From assembly GCA_015178975.1 (NCBI GenBank), contig WHVD01000048.1, forward strand, positions 62,001 through 126,000: 64,000 bases of DNA. The letters are read 5' to 3'. The position numbers and the translations under genes were made by a program. Source of the DNA: Hysterangium stoloniferum. Lineage: Eukaryota > Basidiomycota > Agaricomycetes > Hysterangiales > Hysterangiaceae. Shown here piece after piece: positions 1 through 10,527 of this stretch. How positions within the stretch are numbered: position 1 is the stretch's first letter; each line of letters begins with the position of its first letter. The notes under the pieces are model-generated. The model saw only the letters and a list, made by a program, of their open reading frames with translations. It made no database searches and was not told the DNA's origin.

Positions 1-399
1 CTTCCTAATACTCTCAGAGACATTGTCAGCAAGCCACAACTCTTTACCCTATGACTCTTAGTATATCAGCCCTCCAGTTGATTGAGCTAAGTGTTACCTT
101 TAGTTCTTATCATACTATCTACTCTGTTTGAAATAATGGAGCACCTTAACAGTTTGTATGAGGGCACAACACATAAGTTGAAGCCAACCTCCACCTGTTT
201 TATAGAGTCAGACCTCCTGACTACATAGTACAATCTCTATCGTCAGCCCCCTGACATAGTGCCCCCTCCTCAACCCTTACTTAGATCTCAACACACCTGC
301 AGAATGTACTGAAGAAAATGGACTTCAAGTAGATTCATTCTGATCCCTCTGCCTAAATATATCAATGAGATTGAATCAAAGTTATTGTTCCAATATTTC

Positions 400-757
400 T
401 AGATGGTATCACCCTTGCAGGGCCATCAGAAAAAGTCCTGGATGATTTTATAGTTGAACTAGTTACATACTTCAAACTCAAGGATCTGGGACCTACATCT
501 TTCCTATTTAGCATTGAAATCACATGAAATCAAGAAAGGCAAATCATCTCCCTGTCACAATGCCAGTATATCTTGGATGAATGAAACATCCCGACATGTG
601 CTACTACTGGTTATGTGACATGGTAGAAAAGGAATTAATTAACTCCCCCCCCCCCATATACTTACAAACAGATGAAATGCCAACAGATATCCTAACCAAA
701 GCATTACCAAAACCAAAGGTGGAAAAGTTCAGATCCATGATGGGATTAGGCAATTGA
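400..757 (+). pseudogene. Ty1/copia pol remnant (reverse transcriptase and RNase H tail)
   Basis: Two separated pieces of a copia polyprotein lie in order on the plus strand. Around 405-525 the frame reads the RT stretch with FKLKDLGPTSFLFSIEIT, which matches the copia 'lkDlGxxxxflGIei' block. It then runs into stop codons. At 655-757 the frame reads DEMPTDILTKALPKPKVEKF, the usual C-terminal end of copia RNase H just before the 3' LTR. The part between them is deleted and the frame is broken, so this is a dead fragment. A run of 11 C (645-655) marks the junction. Expected neighbours (gag, protease, integrase) are absent. Confidence 0.75.
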
Positions 758-795
758 ACAGATATGGGATTAAAAAGGTGTTTCATCAAGGGGTG

Positions 796-1085
796 TGTTG
801 GAAATCATGATGAAACATCTCCTAGGGGCAGTTTGCCTATTCCTCCAACTTTTTATATGAAAATGCAAATTGTAGACCATGTTGTTGGAGGCCAATGGAT
901 GATTTAACCCATGTACACCTAAACTAGCACCAAACCTATCATGTCAGAAGGTGATTCACTAACTGACACATTGATTGACACATGAGTACTTCTATTACAA
1001 GTCTATTAAACACTTGAAGATTGTGTATTACAATAAGTCAACTCATACTATGTTTGATAGTCCTTCATGCCTCCTGTGAGAGCAA
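796..1085 (+). repeat. probable 3' LTR of the copia remnant
   Basis: TGTTGGAAATCATGATG follows the pol tail by about 40 bases and begins like the copia LTRs at 56.7 and 58.1 kb, which start TGTTGGAATTC. A purine-rich AAGGGGTG precedes it, as expected of a polypurine tract. The right end is not well defined; a CA around 1084 is only a guess. Confidence 0.5.
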
Positions 1086-1813
1086 AATATATTCGGGTGA
1101 ATACTTAATACCTGGGATGGTTGGAACGAGGCCGAACCTCAAAGCTGTGGTTATTCCATTTCGACCGTATTAAACAGCGTTCCGTTCACCACCGTCCAAA
1201 CATTAGTATACACTTTATTGGCGCGCCTACACAAGGCAGTCGTAAAGATAATCGAATGTTGCCCTGGCATATAACGATTGTGTACGTACTCGAATTTGGA
1301 CTCCTCATCATCATCCAGATGGTTATGAGAGTCTGCCTGTGTTCATGCTTTGGAGCAGTTGCACAAAGAATCTCGAACAACAAGTTGTAGTCGTTGCCAG
1401 CAGATGTCAGACCCAATTTTCCTGGCAAGGTTTTCGTCATTAGAAGGGACGCAAAGGGAACTTGATCAGGTTAGATGAGAAAGCTCCTGATATCTCGTAT
1501 ATTTGTAAGAGTAATAATGTTTAATATGGTCCAGTGTAGATTCTATGGAAGTACAGGTGGACGTTGAATACTGCAAATTTCTGACGTGCTGGTCTGGAAA
1601 TTATGGATATTACAGCCTGTTTTACCCCTCCCTCCGGTTTATAAAATGCACCCAAGTACCATGGATCGCCTCAGGGTGCTCTTATGTAGTGCTGCAGAAG
1701 GTCACCTACATCCTACATCTCCAGCTCCGGCTGCGGACCAGAGTTTTATTTCCTCTGCGAGTGCCCCAGGTTCCGACTCCTCTCCGGTTCGAGAAAGTTC
1801 CTGGGCTCTCCGT
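1086..1813. other. intergenic stretch with a diverged dispersed repeat
   Basis: No gene is supported. The segment 1388-1497 (…CCCAATTTTCCTGGCAAGG…) is clearly related to 5862-5982 (…CCAATTTTCTGACAAGG…), with matching blocks TAGTCGTTGCCA, CAGAAGGGAYGCA and GATTAGATG separated by substitutions and indels. The two are in direct orientation about 4.5 kb apart. Open frames at 1545-1931 overlap the opposite-strand coiled-coil exon and look like its shadow. Confidence 0.4.
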
Positions 1814-2060
1814 TCAAAGTGCCTCCACTCTCTCCTTGAGTGCTGCACATTCCTCGATTTCTTCCTGTCTAGCCCGGTCAGCTCTTTCGGTCGCCTGTAA
1901 AGAGAGCAAGGTAAGAAGGCAAGCGTGGTGAGTTGACCACGTTGGTTGCACTTACCGCAGCAGAGCTGTATCCCCTCCTCAACGCCATAGTAACACTTGC
2001 ATCGCGAACGTCAAACAACGGTGTAATGGCTTCGGGAGCACACTTTGCCTCATCTGGCAT
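1814..2060 (-). CDS. small two-exon hypothetical protein (coiled coil), possibly truncated
   Basis: ATG at 2060. Exon 1 is 2060-1956 (35 codons). The intron is 1955-1895 (61 nt, GTAAGT…TTTACAG, phase 0). Exon 2 is 1894-1814, ending in TGA, for 61 aa in total. Exon 2 reads ATERADRARQEEIEECAALK, a strongly charged heptad-like helix. Just past the TGA the coil continues in a shifted frame (RRAQELSRTGEESEPG), so the gene may have lost its C-terminus by a one-base frameshift. Function is unknown. Other upstream exons cannot be excluded. The clean phase-0 intron join favours a real, or recently real, gene. Confidence 0.4.
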
Positions 2061-2501
2061 AGGAGCAGCTTTCCGAGTGCCGTCAATTTTACAGGTACCC
2101 GCTTTTCGCGGGCAGGCCTTGAATTGACTATGAATTCCTGTGATCGCTACAATGGCGCGATGAGACAGTCCGCAAAACCCTGGCTAGGGAGTGGCATGAA
2201 TTCCGGCGCGAGCTGATGGACGAGTTCAACCAGTGTGGTGAGTCCCGAGAATGTGAGCGGCGTTTTTCGCCTTCTTGAGGTTCACAGACTCGACTACATC
2301 GAATCCTCGCGCCAATATTCCATAAACAGGGTAGAGCCATGCCGAGGGAAGAGAAATCTATCCATTGTTGGGGGGGGGGGGGGCACATAGGTAGAACCGC
2401 AACAGCTTAGGGGGTCGTACAGGGAGGGTTCCCTTTATATGAATATCACGGTAAGGACCGTGAGCAAGTGGGTCCATGGGACCGCATACTTGACTGGCAC
2501 G

Positions 2502-2867
2502 TCATGCATTCGGAAGTGGAGCATCGACTCGTTCTACAACCACCACGGTTCTTCGGGGGAAACCCTTTGAATCATCGGGCACCTCTACGAAGTGACATGT
2601 GAGGAACTCGTGCTCCGCACCACGTCTCCTCTTCATCCAGTCAATTCTCTCGACTCTAATTTTGTGATGCCTAACCGTCCCCATCGTCACGCCCTCCATG
2701 AACTGAACTTGAACGACAAAGCCATGTTGTCTTCGATACCAATTTGCCGGCCAATTGCCCCCAAAATGGCGAGTATTGTATAGGAACCCATTGTTGCGGT
2801 TACCTCTCTTGAGCTGCCAAAAATGAATGGCCAAGTGAAGTGCATAACGAATATGGGATCCAGGCAT
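2502..2867 (-). CDS. hypothetical protein, 121 codons
   Basis: An uninterrupted frame from ATG at 2867 to a stop at 2502. The sequence is rich in aromatic and basic residues (HFWQLKRGN, RRQHGFVVQVQFMEG, HEFLTCHFVEVPDDSKG) and has no signal peptide or membrane helix. I do not recognise the family. The flanks hold no obvious promoter or matching exon, so this may be one exon of a larger or decayed gene. A run of 14 G (2370-2383) lies just beyond its 3' end. Confidence 0.35.
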   Translation of the reverse strand: MPGSHIRYALHLAIHFWQLKRGNRNNGFLYNTRHFGGNWPANWYRRQHGFVVQVQFMEGVTMGTVRHHKIRVERIDWMKRRRGAEHEFLTCHFVEVPDDSKGFPRRTVVVVERVDAPLPNA

Positions 2868-3185
2868 TGAGGTATCAGCTATCAGATATAGAGTTCACAC
2901 CAAACAGCAGGAGTAAGAGGCATAGGTGGTTAGTAGACAACGATCAAAGCTGTATGGATTTTTCTACTGTAGCGTTAGGCTGTGTGATAACGCCTCGGTA
3001 GAGATACATTCGTGGCGGCTCTTATGATGTAATGGCACGAATAGTACTTGGATGACATTGCAGGCGTTCCCCGTTCACCACTACGATGATGCCTCAACAC
3101 AGAGATGCATTAGGCTGTGCTTGTGCCATGCATTTCGACCGCATTGCAGGAATCTTCCGTTCATCAACACAACCGCGCTAGCTCC

Positions 3186-4471
3186 TTATTCCCCAAACAC
3201 AATCGCAACGTCCCCCAAGCGTCCCTTATTAACCCGCCGCCTCAGCTCCCTCAAATACTCGTCCTCATCCTGCCCCGCATCGACTCCATAATCTATCCCA
3301 AGGCCACACCCTCTCAACCCAAGCACCCTCAACCCGCCCCATTTCCGCCATTCGATACGGTGTAATAGCGGAGGCAGCGCGACTATACCAGACGCTGTAA
3401 GCGGCCCTGTGCTGCCTTTAATGTCCTCCCCAAGCCAAGCATTAAACGACAGATCCAACACCTCGATAAACGGCACCTGGGCCGGCAGGAGATGGACTGG
3501 CACCCGCGGCACATTGATCAATGCGAGGTGGCTCAGCGTCGTGGGGAGCTGCGAGAGATGCGTCGGAGTAAAGGTGGTCGAGAGCGCGATGAATGTATGG
3601 GGTAAAGTGGGAGTGGTGTCGAGTGAGACGTCGTCTGCGTCTGTGTCGATATCATCGAGCGACGCGGCGTCCCAGTCGGGCGGTACTGCTTCTGCCGTCG
3701 CCTTTGTGGTTGTGGTTGTGGCTGTGTCTGTGTCTGTGTCTGCGATCGATGACCCAGCCGAACGCGCCTTCGTCGCCTCCAATGCCGCACTCGGCGACCC
3801 CGGACCAATAACCATGACCTCGCCATCACATCCCATTCCCCACAGGACTTCCATCGCTTCTTTAGGGAGCGGGAAATGCACGGCGCTGAAGCGCACGTAC
3901 TCACGGAGGATATGACGCGGGAGAAGACGCAGAAGAGAGGGGGGGATGCCATCGTGGTGAAAGAGGAGGACGTGTAGTGTCAGATGAAGTAGGGAGGGGA
4001 TCCGCGGGGGAGATGTGGGCAGGCACAGCGGTGACGTGGACAACGACGCCGTCGTTGGAGAATGGCGGAAAATCAGCTCCAAAGCCTTCCCCCTCCACTC
4101 ACTCGACGATCTAGAACCATTCCCTTGCTCTCCGCCAGTTGTGGAAGGGACCCAGCTCCTCGGGGGTGGTGGACCTGCAGCTTTACGAGGGGAAGGGATG
4201 GAAGCAAGGTTAGCGTTTGCGTTATACGGCAAGGACACTTCCGGATCGTCGGTCTCACTGGTATAAGTGTACAAAGTTGGCGGGAGAGATGGCCCACGGT
4301 GTGTGCTTGCACTCGATGACGATACTCGGATGTTTTGAAGATTGCGTTGATGGCGGTATGCTTCTCCTCTGTATTATAATGAATATCAAACAAATATTGA
4401 GAAAACAAGCAGGATATATACCGTAAAGTATGCAATCGAGACGTTACTTGATCTGGATTCGAGGAGGACAT
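3186..4471 (-). CDS. leucine-rich-repeat-like hypothetical protein (two exons, 410 aa)
   Basis: The long minus-strand frame has no ATG near its 5' end (first candidate codon TTG at 4274). Joining it to an upstream exon solves this. Exon 1 is 4471-4422 from an ATG (MSSSNPDQVTSR…). The intron is 4421-4369 (53 nt, GTATAT…ATACAG, phase 2). Exon 2 is 4368-3186, ending in TAA, giving exactly 411 codons. The N-terminal half is Ser/Pro-rich. The middle has a low-complexity Asp/Thr run encoded by a GTGTCT microsatellite near 3720-3745. The C-terminal half has LxxLxxLxL-type segments (LSHLALINVP, EVLDLSFNAW, LRVLGLRGCGLG) resembling leucine-rich repeats. Family and role are unknown; protein binding is the usual role of such repeats. 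Confidence 0.65.
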
Positions 4472-5214
4472 TGAGAAGGAAGGGAGTATGGATTGGTATA
4501 TCCCACCAAAGTCCGAGTCCTTAAACAATCAACCTGTTCCATGGGTATTGTTCCTGCATAGCCAAAGCGTTTGCTGTCCGAGAGACGACTTGTGACTCGA
4601 CGTGGCGGATCGCGTTACGTAAGGGATCAAGACTCGTCGGCGGTAGATATATATGTTAGTGTCGACTCGAGTGCCTAACCGGGCGATGGATAGACGGGGT
4701 ACTATATAGCTCAGTCACGAAAGTTTATCGCCTTAGTTGGAACCGCTAATTAGTTGCTCGTCTAACTGTTCCAACTAAGGCGTATTTCCTATAATCATCT
4801 TGAGCTGCCTTCGAACAGATTGGCGCGAGTATATAATTGCTGCTAGGGGTTCTGTCGATTTATATGTGACCAGCCCATGTAATAGACCGTAGATCCTAAC
4901 TGTGATCGCGGAATGATCTTCTTCCCCTAGGTACATAAAGGCTTTTTAGCACAATGGTGCCCCCTTCTCCAACCCCCAGCCTGCGTTGGAGTCTTGACAT
5001 CGCTCCAGAGATTATCCCCCTTATGCGTTGAAAATCACACCGACTTTGTCATGTCAAGTACAGGCCGAGGCAGTGGCATCAGCAACATTCCCTCCCTGAG
5101 GCGGGGTTTTCATCGTTATATCGAATATCTACACCTTGGTTATCGTTGGACTCCGTGACACGGCGGGCGATCCCAAGTGTCGGCCACTCGGACAATCTCT
5201 TTGACAAGAGGAAT
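4472..5214. other. intergenic region with a perfect 15-bp hairpin
   Basis: No gene is supported. The region upstream of the leucine-rich gene contains a perfect inverted repeat (listed separately at 4729-4782). A possible start of the decayed kinase lies near 4955 (ATGGTGCCCCC), but its frame soon closes. Confidence 0.35.
4729..4782. repeat. perfect inverted repeat, 15-bp arms
   Basis: CGCCTTAGTTGGAAC (4729-4743) is repeated as its exact reverse complement at 4768-4782, with a 24-nt loop. Symmetry stops at the arm ends. It lies about 260 bp upstream of the leucine-rich gene's ATG. Confidence 0.85.
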
Positions 5215-5810
5215 TCACCAAAGAAGAAATGTGCTATTATATTGGGTAAAGGCGCTTTTGGAAGCCTGGTATTACACCCTGAGCTCGTGCCCACTTGTTA
5301 AAATAACTTGGTGGACCTATGATCGCATTGATTCCCATTCAAGCAGCCGATAATATATTAGACACATATAGGAGGATTATAAGAAGTTTGTACGGACGAT
5401 CCTCATGAAGCCGACAGTGCTTCGGTCCCTTGATTGGAGTGATATCGGAGACGACATCTCTAGAGAGCTGACCACACTCCTCTTACTGAATCACCTTCGT
5501 TGCGTTAGAAGGGTCCTATGTAAGCAGCTCATGGAACTTACGAATCATGGTGCCTCCCAGGGTTTGCACACTGACAATTATCATCGCTTAACCACTCCCT
5601 TGTTCACATATACAATTTCCCCACGAGAAATTGTCTAAGTTTGAGGTTGCCTCCTGTGACTGGTTGCAGGCACGGAAGATCGCTCATCCTAATCTAGGAA
5701 AAAGTATGAAACTTGGTGATTTATGTATGTTCCCTAAAGGTAAAAGTATCAAATGCGCATTTCACACGACTCCCTGGACGTATTTGGCAAGGTACCACTT
5801 TAAACATTAG
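5215..5810 (+). pseudogene. decayed protein kinase
   Basis: Scattered kinase landmarks occur in the right order in different plus-strand frames. Near 5240 is a glycine-rich loop (ILGKGAFGSLV). At 5463-5500 is a C-helix-like ELTTLLLLNHLRCVRRV. Near 5700 a degenerate metal-binding motif (KLGDLCMF, where DFG is expected) is followed by CAFHTTPWTYLARY, which resembles the activation-segment end GTPWTYLAPE. Stops and frame changes separate the blocks and no catalytic-loop HxD is visible. Some breaks could be unrecognised introns, but loss of both DFG and APE argues for a pseudogene. Confidence 0.45.
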
Positions 5811-7290
5811 TCCTGCACCGTATTAACTCTGCCAAATGTAGAGAGCGAACGACACGGTAGTCGTTGCCATCCGGTGTCGCATGCTTTCGATCATCCAATT
5901 TTCTGACAAGGTTTGCATTATCAGAAGGGATGCAGGGAGGGCTTATTCAAGATTAGATGTGAAGGCTCTCTATGTCTGGCGTTGTCAGATAAGTAACGGT
6001 TCCGTGAGCTGCGGCTGGTGGAAATATTGGATGGAAATTTACGTGATGGACATTCGTCTAGAGTATTCGTAAAGAAGATGCCAGATTAAGCCTCCATTAC
6101 GATAGATGAGTAACTACCGGGTGATACAAATTGTTCTGCAGAAATCCGGGCATGGGCAGATCTGGCCTGGGAAATTCTAGAAGAAAACAATTATTAAACG
6201 TGTTTTGAATTCTTATCCTCCCCGAGTTAGCCTTTTATTGCATTTAGGTCGCAGAAACGTTTGACTTCAGGGGTGATCTTTGCTTCGAAGTTCAGTTTGG
6301 TAATATTTATTATTAGTCGCAAATATTTAACGGCAGATTCATTTCCCGTCAGAACTTTCGCATCCGGGACTGTTAGGCGTGCCGGGGCGGATCACACAAA
6401 ATAGACTGACTGAATTGGTCCGGGGCCGCTTAGTACTATCAGCCCAACAAGGCTGACACAACCATCCAAATGGGATAAGAAGACTTCAATGAGTCAATGC
6501 TAGAAGCCCATACTGACATGTAGCCAAAACCTGTTCTTTCAAATTAGTAATAGTCGTGACATGAAATACATAGTCCCAGTTGGTGTTGCTAGTGGGTTGG
6601 GGTACTCTTTCTCATATGTAAATCTTCCCTGGCCTAAATTGTAATTCATGATACGCCATTATTCATCTCTTCGGAGAGGCTATATGCCGCACCACCGGTC
6701 GCATCGGTCGGCCGCTGAGTAATTAGTACGCTTTCGTCTGGACGTTGATCAGCCACCTCTATCTAACTGAAAATATTACTTCATCTGGGCGGTGTGGATG
6801 AGAAGTGAACCTTCGATGTGGAATTTGTGCCCACCCGATGCGTTCCGGGAATTTTCATTAGTTCGAAATATATAAGGATTTCTTCGTAATTGAAAACGAC
6901 CAGAGTTCCATAGGGTCCATTTAGCTAACTCAATAAGCAACCCAAGCATGGAAGACATACCATGTCCCGCATCTTCTCTGACCAGTGCTACCGAGTTGTT
7001 CCGCGCCGCTGGTCACTGGCAAAGCATACGAGTCGCCAGATAGTCATTTCCGGGCTGCATATGGGGCTACCATGTCGCATGTCAATCCTGAATGCCCTAA
7101 AAATTTCCGAAAAAGACATTACAGACGCCCACCTTGGGACGGCATTGGCAGGAGGGATATGTTTCTATTTGATTAGATAATCCGCCGTTTTGCCCTGTGC
7201 CACTTTAATATTCAAAAGGCTCGTTAGTTAGTCGCACTCCACCACAAAGCTCTCCTACTGCCTCCCTTATCCTCCTAATTAAGGGGAAGT
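5811..7290. other. region without a recognisable gene
   Basis: Apart from the diverged repeat at 5862-5982, I see no supportable gene. Short frames at 6776-6958 (-) and 6962-7180 (+) have no recognisable motif and no convincing splice partners. Confidence 0.3.
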
Positions 7291-7567
7291 ATGACTCATC
7301 CTTTCACCATGGTGCAGCGGACTATCGCCCCCGGAACTATTTGTTTACTTCCACTTCAGAATATGACCCCACACGATACCATGGCGGTACGCTGCAAGGA
7401 AAACGACGCATCTTTATGTCGTTGTGCATGGCCGTCGGTAGACAACTTGACCTCAAGTCCTATTCAACCATTCAGATGGGACGCAGACCTGGACACGGAA
7501 AAGATGGACTGGTTTTTACCTGTCTGTGCAAGACCGATGGCTCCACTGCCGAAACGTGCTTTGAAAT

Positions 7568-8957
7568 ATGCACCATGTACCATGTCCAGCTCTTTCTCGA
7601 TGGTTCCTGCAGATTTACCCAGACCGGCCAACAAACCCGCAATCCCCATGCAAAACGCAGCGCCGTTGTATCCTGCTCCGCCACCTGTACGTGGCAAACA
7701 CGCAGCAAGTGCGCACATCAGGTGAATCCAGATTTGAATACATTGAACCGGGCATTAACAGACCCCACGTTGATAATAGGGAGTTTTTGGACGAGGATTT
7801 AGTTATTGGAAAAATTATTGGTGAGTGCTTCGCTCGCGGTCACGCCGTCTTTCCGCTCACGAGAAGCCAGGGGGCGGGGCAAATGGCCAAGTACGACTTT
7901 GCGAATCACACATACCGGGCGAAAAACGTCGTTGCTTCGCGATTAAAACCTTCACAATGATGGATATGCTGACGTACGAGTGTGACGTCTACGAGGAACT
8001 CGCACGGCGCATTCCCGATTCTATCGTGCCCTTCGTCGGGCGTTATTTCATGACCGTGGATGATTTCGGGGATGCACTAGAGCCGTCTCAGCGAGTGGGG
8101 GCGGAAGAAACGAGGTTAGCCGGTTTAGTCATGGAGCACATGCCATTTTCGGATCTTTTCGACGTCCTGGATCAGCTTCAAGAGTTGGGAGACGGCAGGT
8201 ACGCCGTCCACCCCCACGTCGCAAGGTGGTACATCATCGATATTTTAAATCGACTGCGAGCGTTCCACGTCTGGGGGTATTATCACGGGGACGTCAAGCC
8301 GGAGAATCTTATGATGACTGAAGACGGTCATATCTTATTTGCGGACCTTGGGGAAACAAGAAAAGACGAGCCCCCAAACTGGGACGGACGCGTCTTTGGA
8401 ACACCTGGGACCCAAGCGCCGGAATTCCGTCACGGATGGGCAGGGCCAAGACGGCATAGCGATATTTGGGCAGTAGGGATACTCTTGTTCGACATGCTGT
8501 TTGGAGTTTTGGTATGTCCCATATAAAAAAAGTTTCACGCCTGCCGCCCTATCTAACACCCTCCGTCCCGTCTTAGCCATTCGAGGGAGCAGAACCCCCA
8601 GAAATTCAAGACAACATCACCAATTTTTTCCAGGGTGACAATTGGCCACAAATATCGCCGTTGGATCCGTACAAAGGAGAGAGACTAGAAGGCCTCGAGT
8701 ACTTGAAGAGGTTCCTAGTTCCCGATCCCAGAAAGCGGATCCAATGGCCCGAGATTAGGCACCATGAGTGGGTCCGAGATCATTGGTCGACTGTCACTAA
8801 AAAGCGACGAGAGGTGCCGTCTTCAACCACTATATTAACGATTTACTAACTCTACCGCTAGGCTCCTTTGGTGCGACAGGGAGATAAATGGGCCCCTAGT
8901 GTAAGCTGGCGCCAATACATTACAATTCGGCGGGATGCACCCCATAATCTAAACTAG
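7568..8957 (+). CDS. protein kinase (four exons, about 408 aa, non-RD type)
   Basis: Exons 7568-7820, 7871-8511, 8577-8813 and 8862-8957 (TAG) join in phase, giving 409 codons. Introns are 50, 65 and 48 nt; the last has a TACTAAC branch site. Exon 1 ends in IGK and exon 2 supplies GGANGQVRL (glycine-rich loop), then CFAIKTF with the ATP-site Lys, HGDVKPEN as catalytic loop, FADLGE in place of DFG, QAPEF in place of APE, and DIWAVGILLFDML (subdomain IX). Exon 3 has the C-lobe DPRKRIQWPEIRHHEWV. The HRD arginine is Gly, so activity need not depend on activation-loop phosphorylation. The start is uncertain: 7568 is the first ATG in the exon-1 frame, but a further 5' exon is possible. Substrate and pathway are unknown. 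Confidence 0.8.
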
Positions 8958-9356
8958 ACAACCGCCTGTCCTGTGCCGTTCGGAGGGTGGGGAACCCTTT
9001 AAAGAGCGAGGATGATATCTGGAACAGTCGTCCGCTCGTGTACTGATTGAATCGACAAGGTTCAATGTCGTGTGCGAATTGTGATCTGCGGGAATAGGTG
9101 TATTACAACTGTGGCCACTATAGTATAGATTAATGTTTATGGGAAGAGATGCTAGAGAGAGTCTTCGAAGCAACATAACATCCGTCGGATAAATCCAATC
9201 ACATCATCTCACTTGACAGCAGGCAACAATGATGCTACAATTTTCAAACTTAATGTGGGTCGCGTGTATAATAAATTCTAGTCCCTACAGGATCGAGTCT
9301 ATCCTATAAACGCCCCATTGGCATTCTAAAAGGATTTATGGGTCAGAATCGCGTTC
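8958..9356. other. intergenic region between convergent genes
   Basis: About 400 bp separate the stop codons of the kinase (+) and the RTA1-like gene (-). It must hold both 3' ends. No further gene is seen. Confidence 0.6.
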
Positions 9357-10527
9357 TCAAAGCAGACGGGGATGCGCGATGTTGAGGGCAATCATGGCGA
9401 GCACTATAGGTGCACCGTCCAATATGTTGAAATACTTCTCAGTTGTGATAATACGGCCAGTCCATCCATTTATGAGCTCGATAGTACGATATACCGACCT
9501 GCACATCAAGTGAGCATAGTGTCAATTTCCTCAATAAGTCGCTTACCGAATTAGGACAAATAGGGTTGCGATCGCCATACCAATGGCCACCAGGCTCACA
9601 CCTTTCCCCACTATCCCACGGCCCTCTAGTACATTTTTATTCATTTTTTCTTCGTCGTCAGAAGAGGTCTCCCCGGTTGGTGCAGGGGCAGGACGAAGAG
9701 GCTTTTGAAGATGGAAACGGAGAAGAAATTCAGTGGCCAAGGCGGAATACAAAAGGATACCAACTGGATATATGGTGACCGACGTAAGAAAAATACACAC
9801 AGAGAAGCCCCACAAAAACGAAGCCACCTAGCTGGAATATGATCCCGCCTAGCATGATATGTCCACCAGGATTGGGATCCCTTCCATTCTGGAAAGCGAA
9901 TGATGCTTTGGCACCACCGATGGCTTGAATAACCAACGCAATGACGTCGGCAGTGATAAAGGTGATTAAATCTTCGCTGTGTCTTGAGTCATTGTACAAA
10001 CAAAATGATGCTATGGAAACTCACAGGCTTTAGGTGTTATACGGCTGTACTGAGAGCCGAGAGTACGGATCATATCTCCCAAAATCGTATACAAACCAGC
10101 TGTCAAGAATGTTGGAGCAATGATCGTGGTGGTGATCCTGGAATGGATATGGGCATGAGGTGTTTCCGTGAGCGATGGAAGTTACCTACTGCATCAAAAA
10201 TGCATTGATATTCAGCACGCTCCGACTACTCCACAACCTTGCTCCCCACCCAATGATTTCGCAAATGCCACAAGTCATAATAGTCGGAAGAACCCAGTAT
10301 AAGCGGGGTCTCTTATACAAGGCTTGTATTAAGTGTAGTACTGTCAGTGGAAACGTTAAATTCCATTCTATGGGAGGCCTTGTTTTCATACCTGTGGTAG
10401 TACTAAAAAGAGCGATATATAATATACAGATCCATTCCGTGGGCGTATATCCATACGGGGACCTGTGAGCCCTGTGTCCAGTTGGTGGTGGCGTCGCCAA
10501 CACCTCATCAATTGCTCGAGCTTGCAT
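9357..10527 (-). CDS. RTA1-like seven-helix membrane protein (six exons, 300 aa)
   Basis: Exons 10527-10392, 10340-10190, 10137-10025, 9971-9828, 9763-9547 and 9498-9357 (TGA) total 903 nt, exactly 301 codons, and every intron (48-64 nt) preserves the frame. The translation follows the RTA1 family throughout: YGYTPTEWICILYIALFST, GICEIIGWGARLWSS, MQITTTIIAPTFLTAGLYTI, TADVIALVIQAIGG, NPGGHIMLGGIIFQL, SVYRTIELINGWTGRII and FNILDGAPIVLAM. RTA1 proteins are fungal multi-helix membrane proteins linked to lipid movement or stress and drug resistance. All family landmarks are present, so the gene looks intact. A TATATA at 10633-10638 on the upstream side may be its core promoter. It is convergent with the kinase. 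Confidence 0.9.

Noticed and set aside
645..655. Homopolymer C run, and G run at 2370-2383
   Set aside because: Long homopolymers may be real or sequencing artefacts; no function inferred.
3409..3915. 168-codon plus frame inside the leucine-rich gene
   Set aside because: Shadow of the minus-strand coding exon; its Val/Ser-rich runs are the complement of the Asp/Thr microsatellite.
4073..4528. 151-codon minus frame overlapping the 5' end of the leucine-rich gene
   Set aside because: It starts with TTG and reads through a GT..AG intron (4421-4369). The spliced model from the ATG at 4471 joins in phase with the long exon and is preferred.
7464..7725. Competing frames on both strands just before the kinase
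   Set aside because: They overlap the probable 5' exon of the kinase; none has a motif or a phase-correct join better than the 7568 start.
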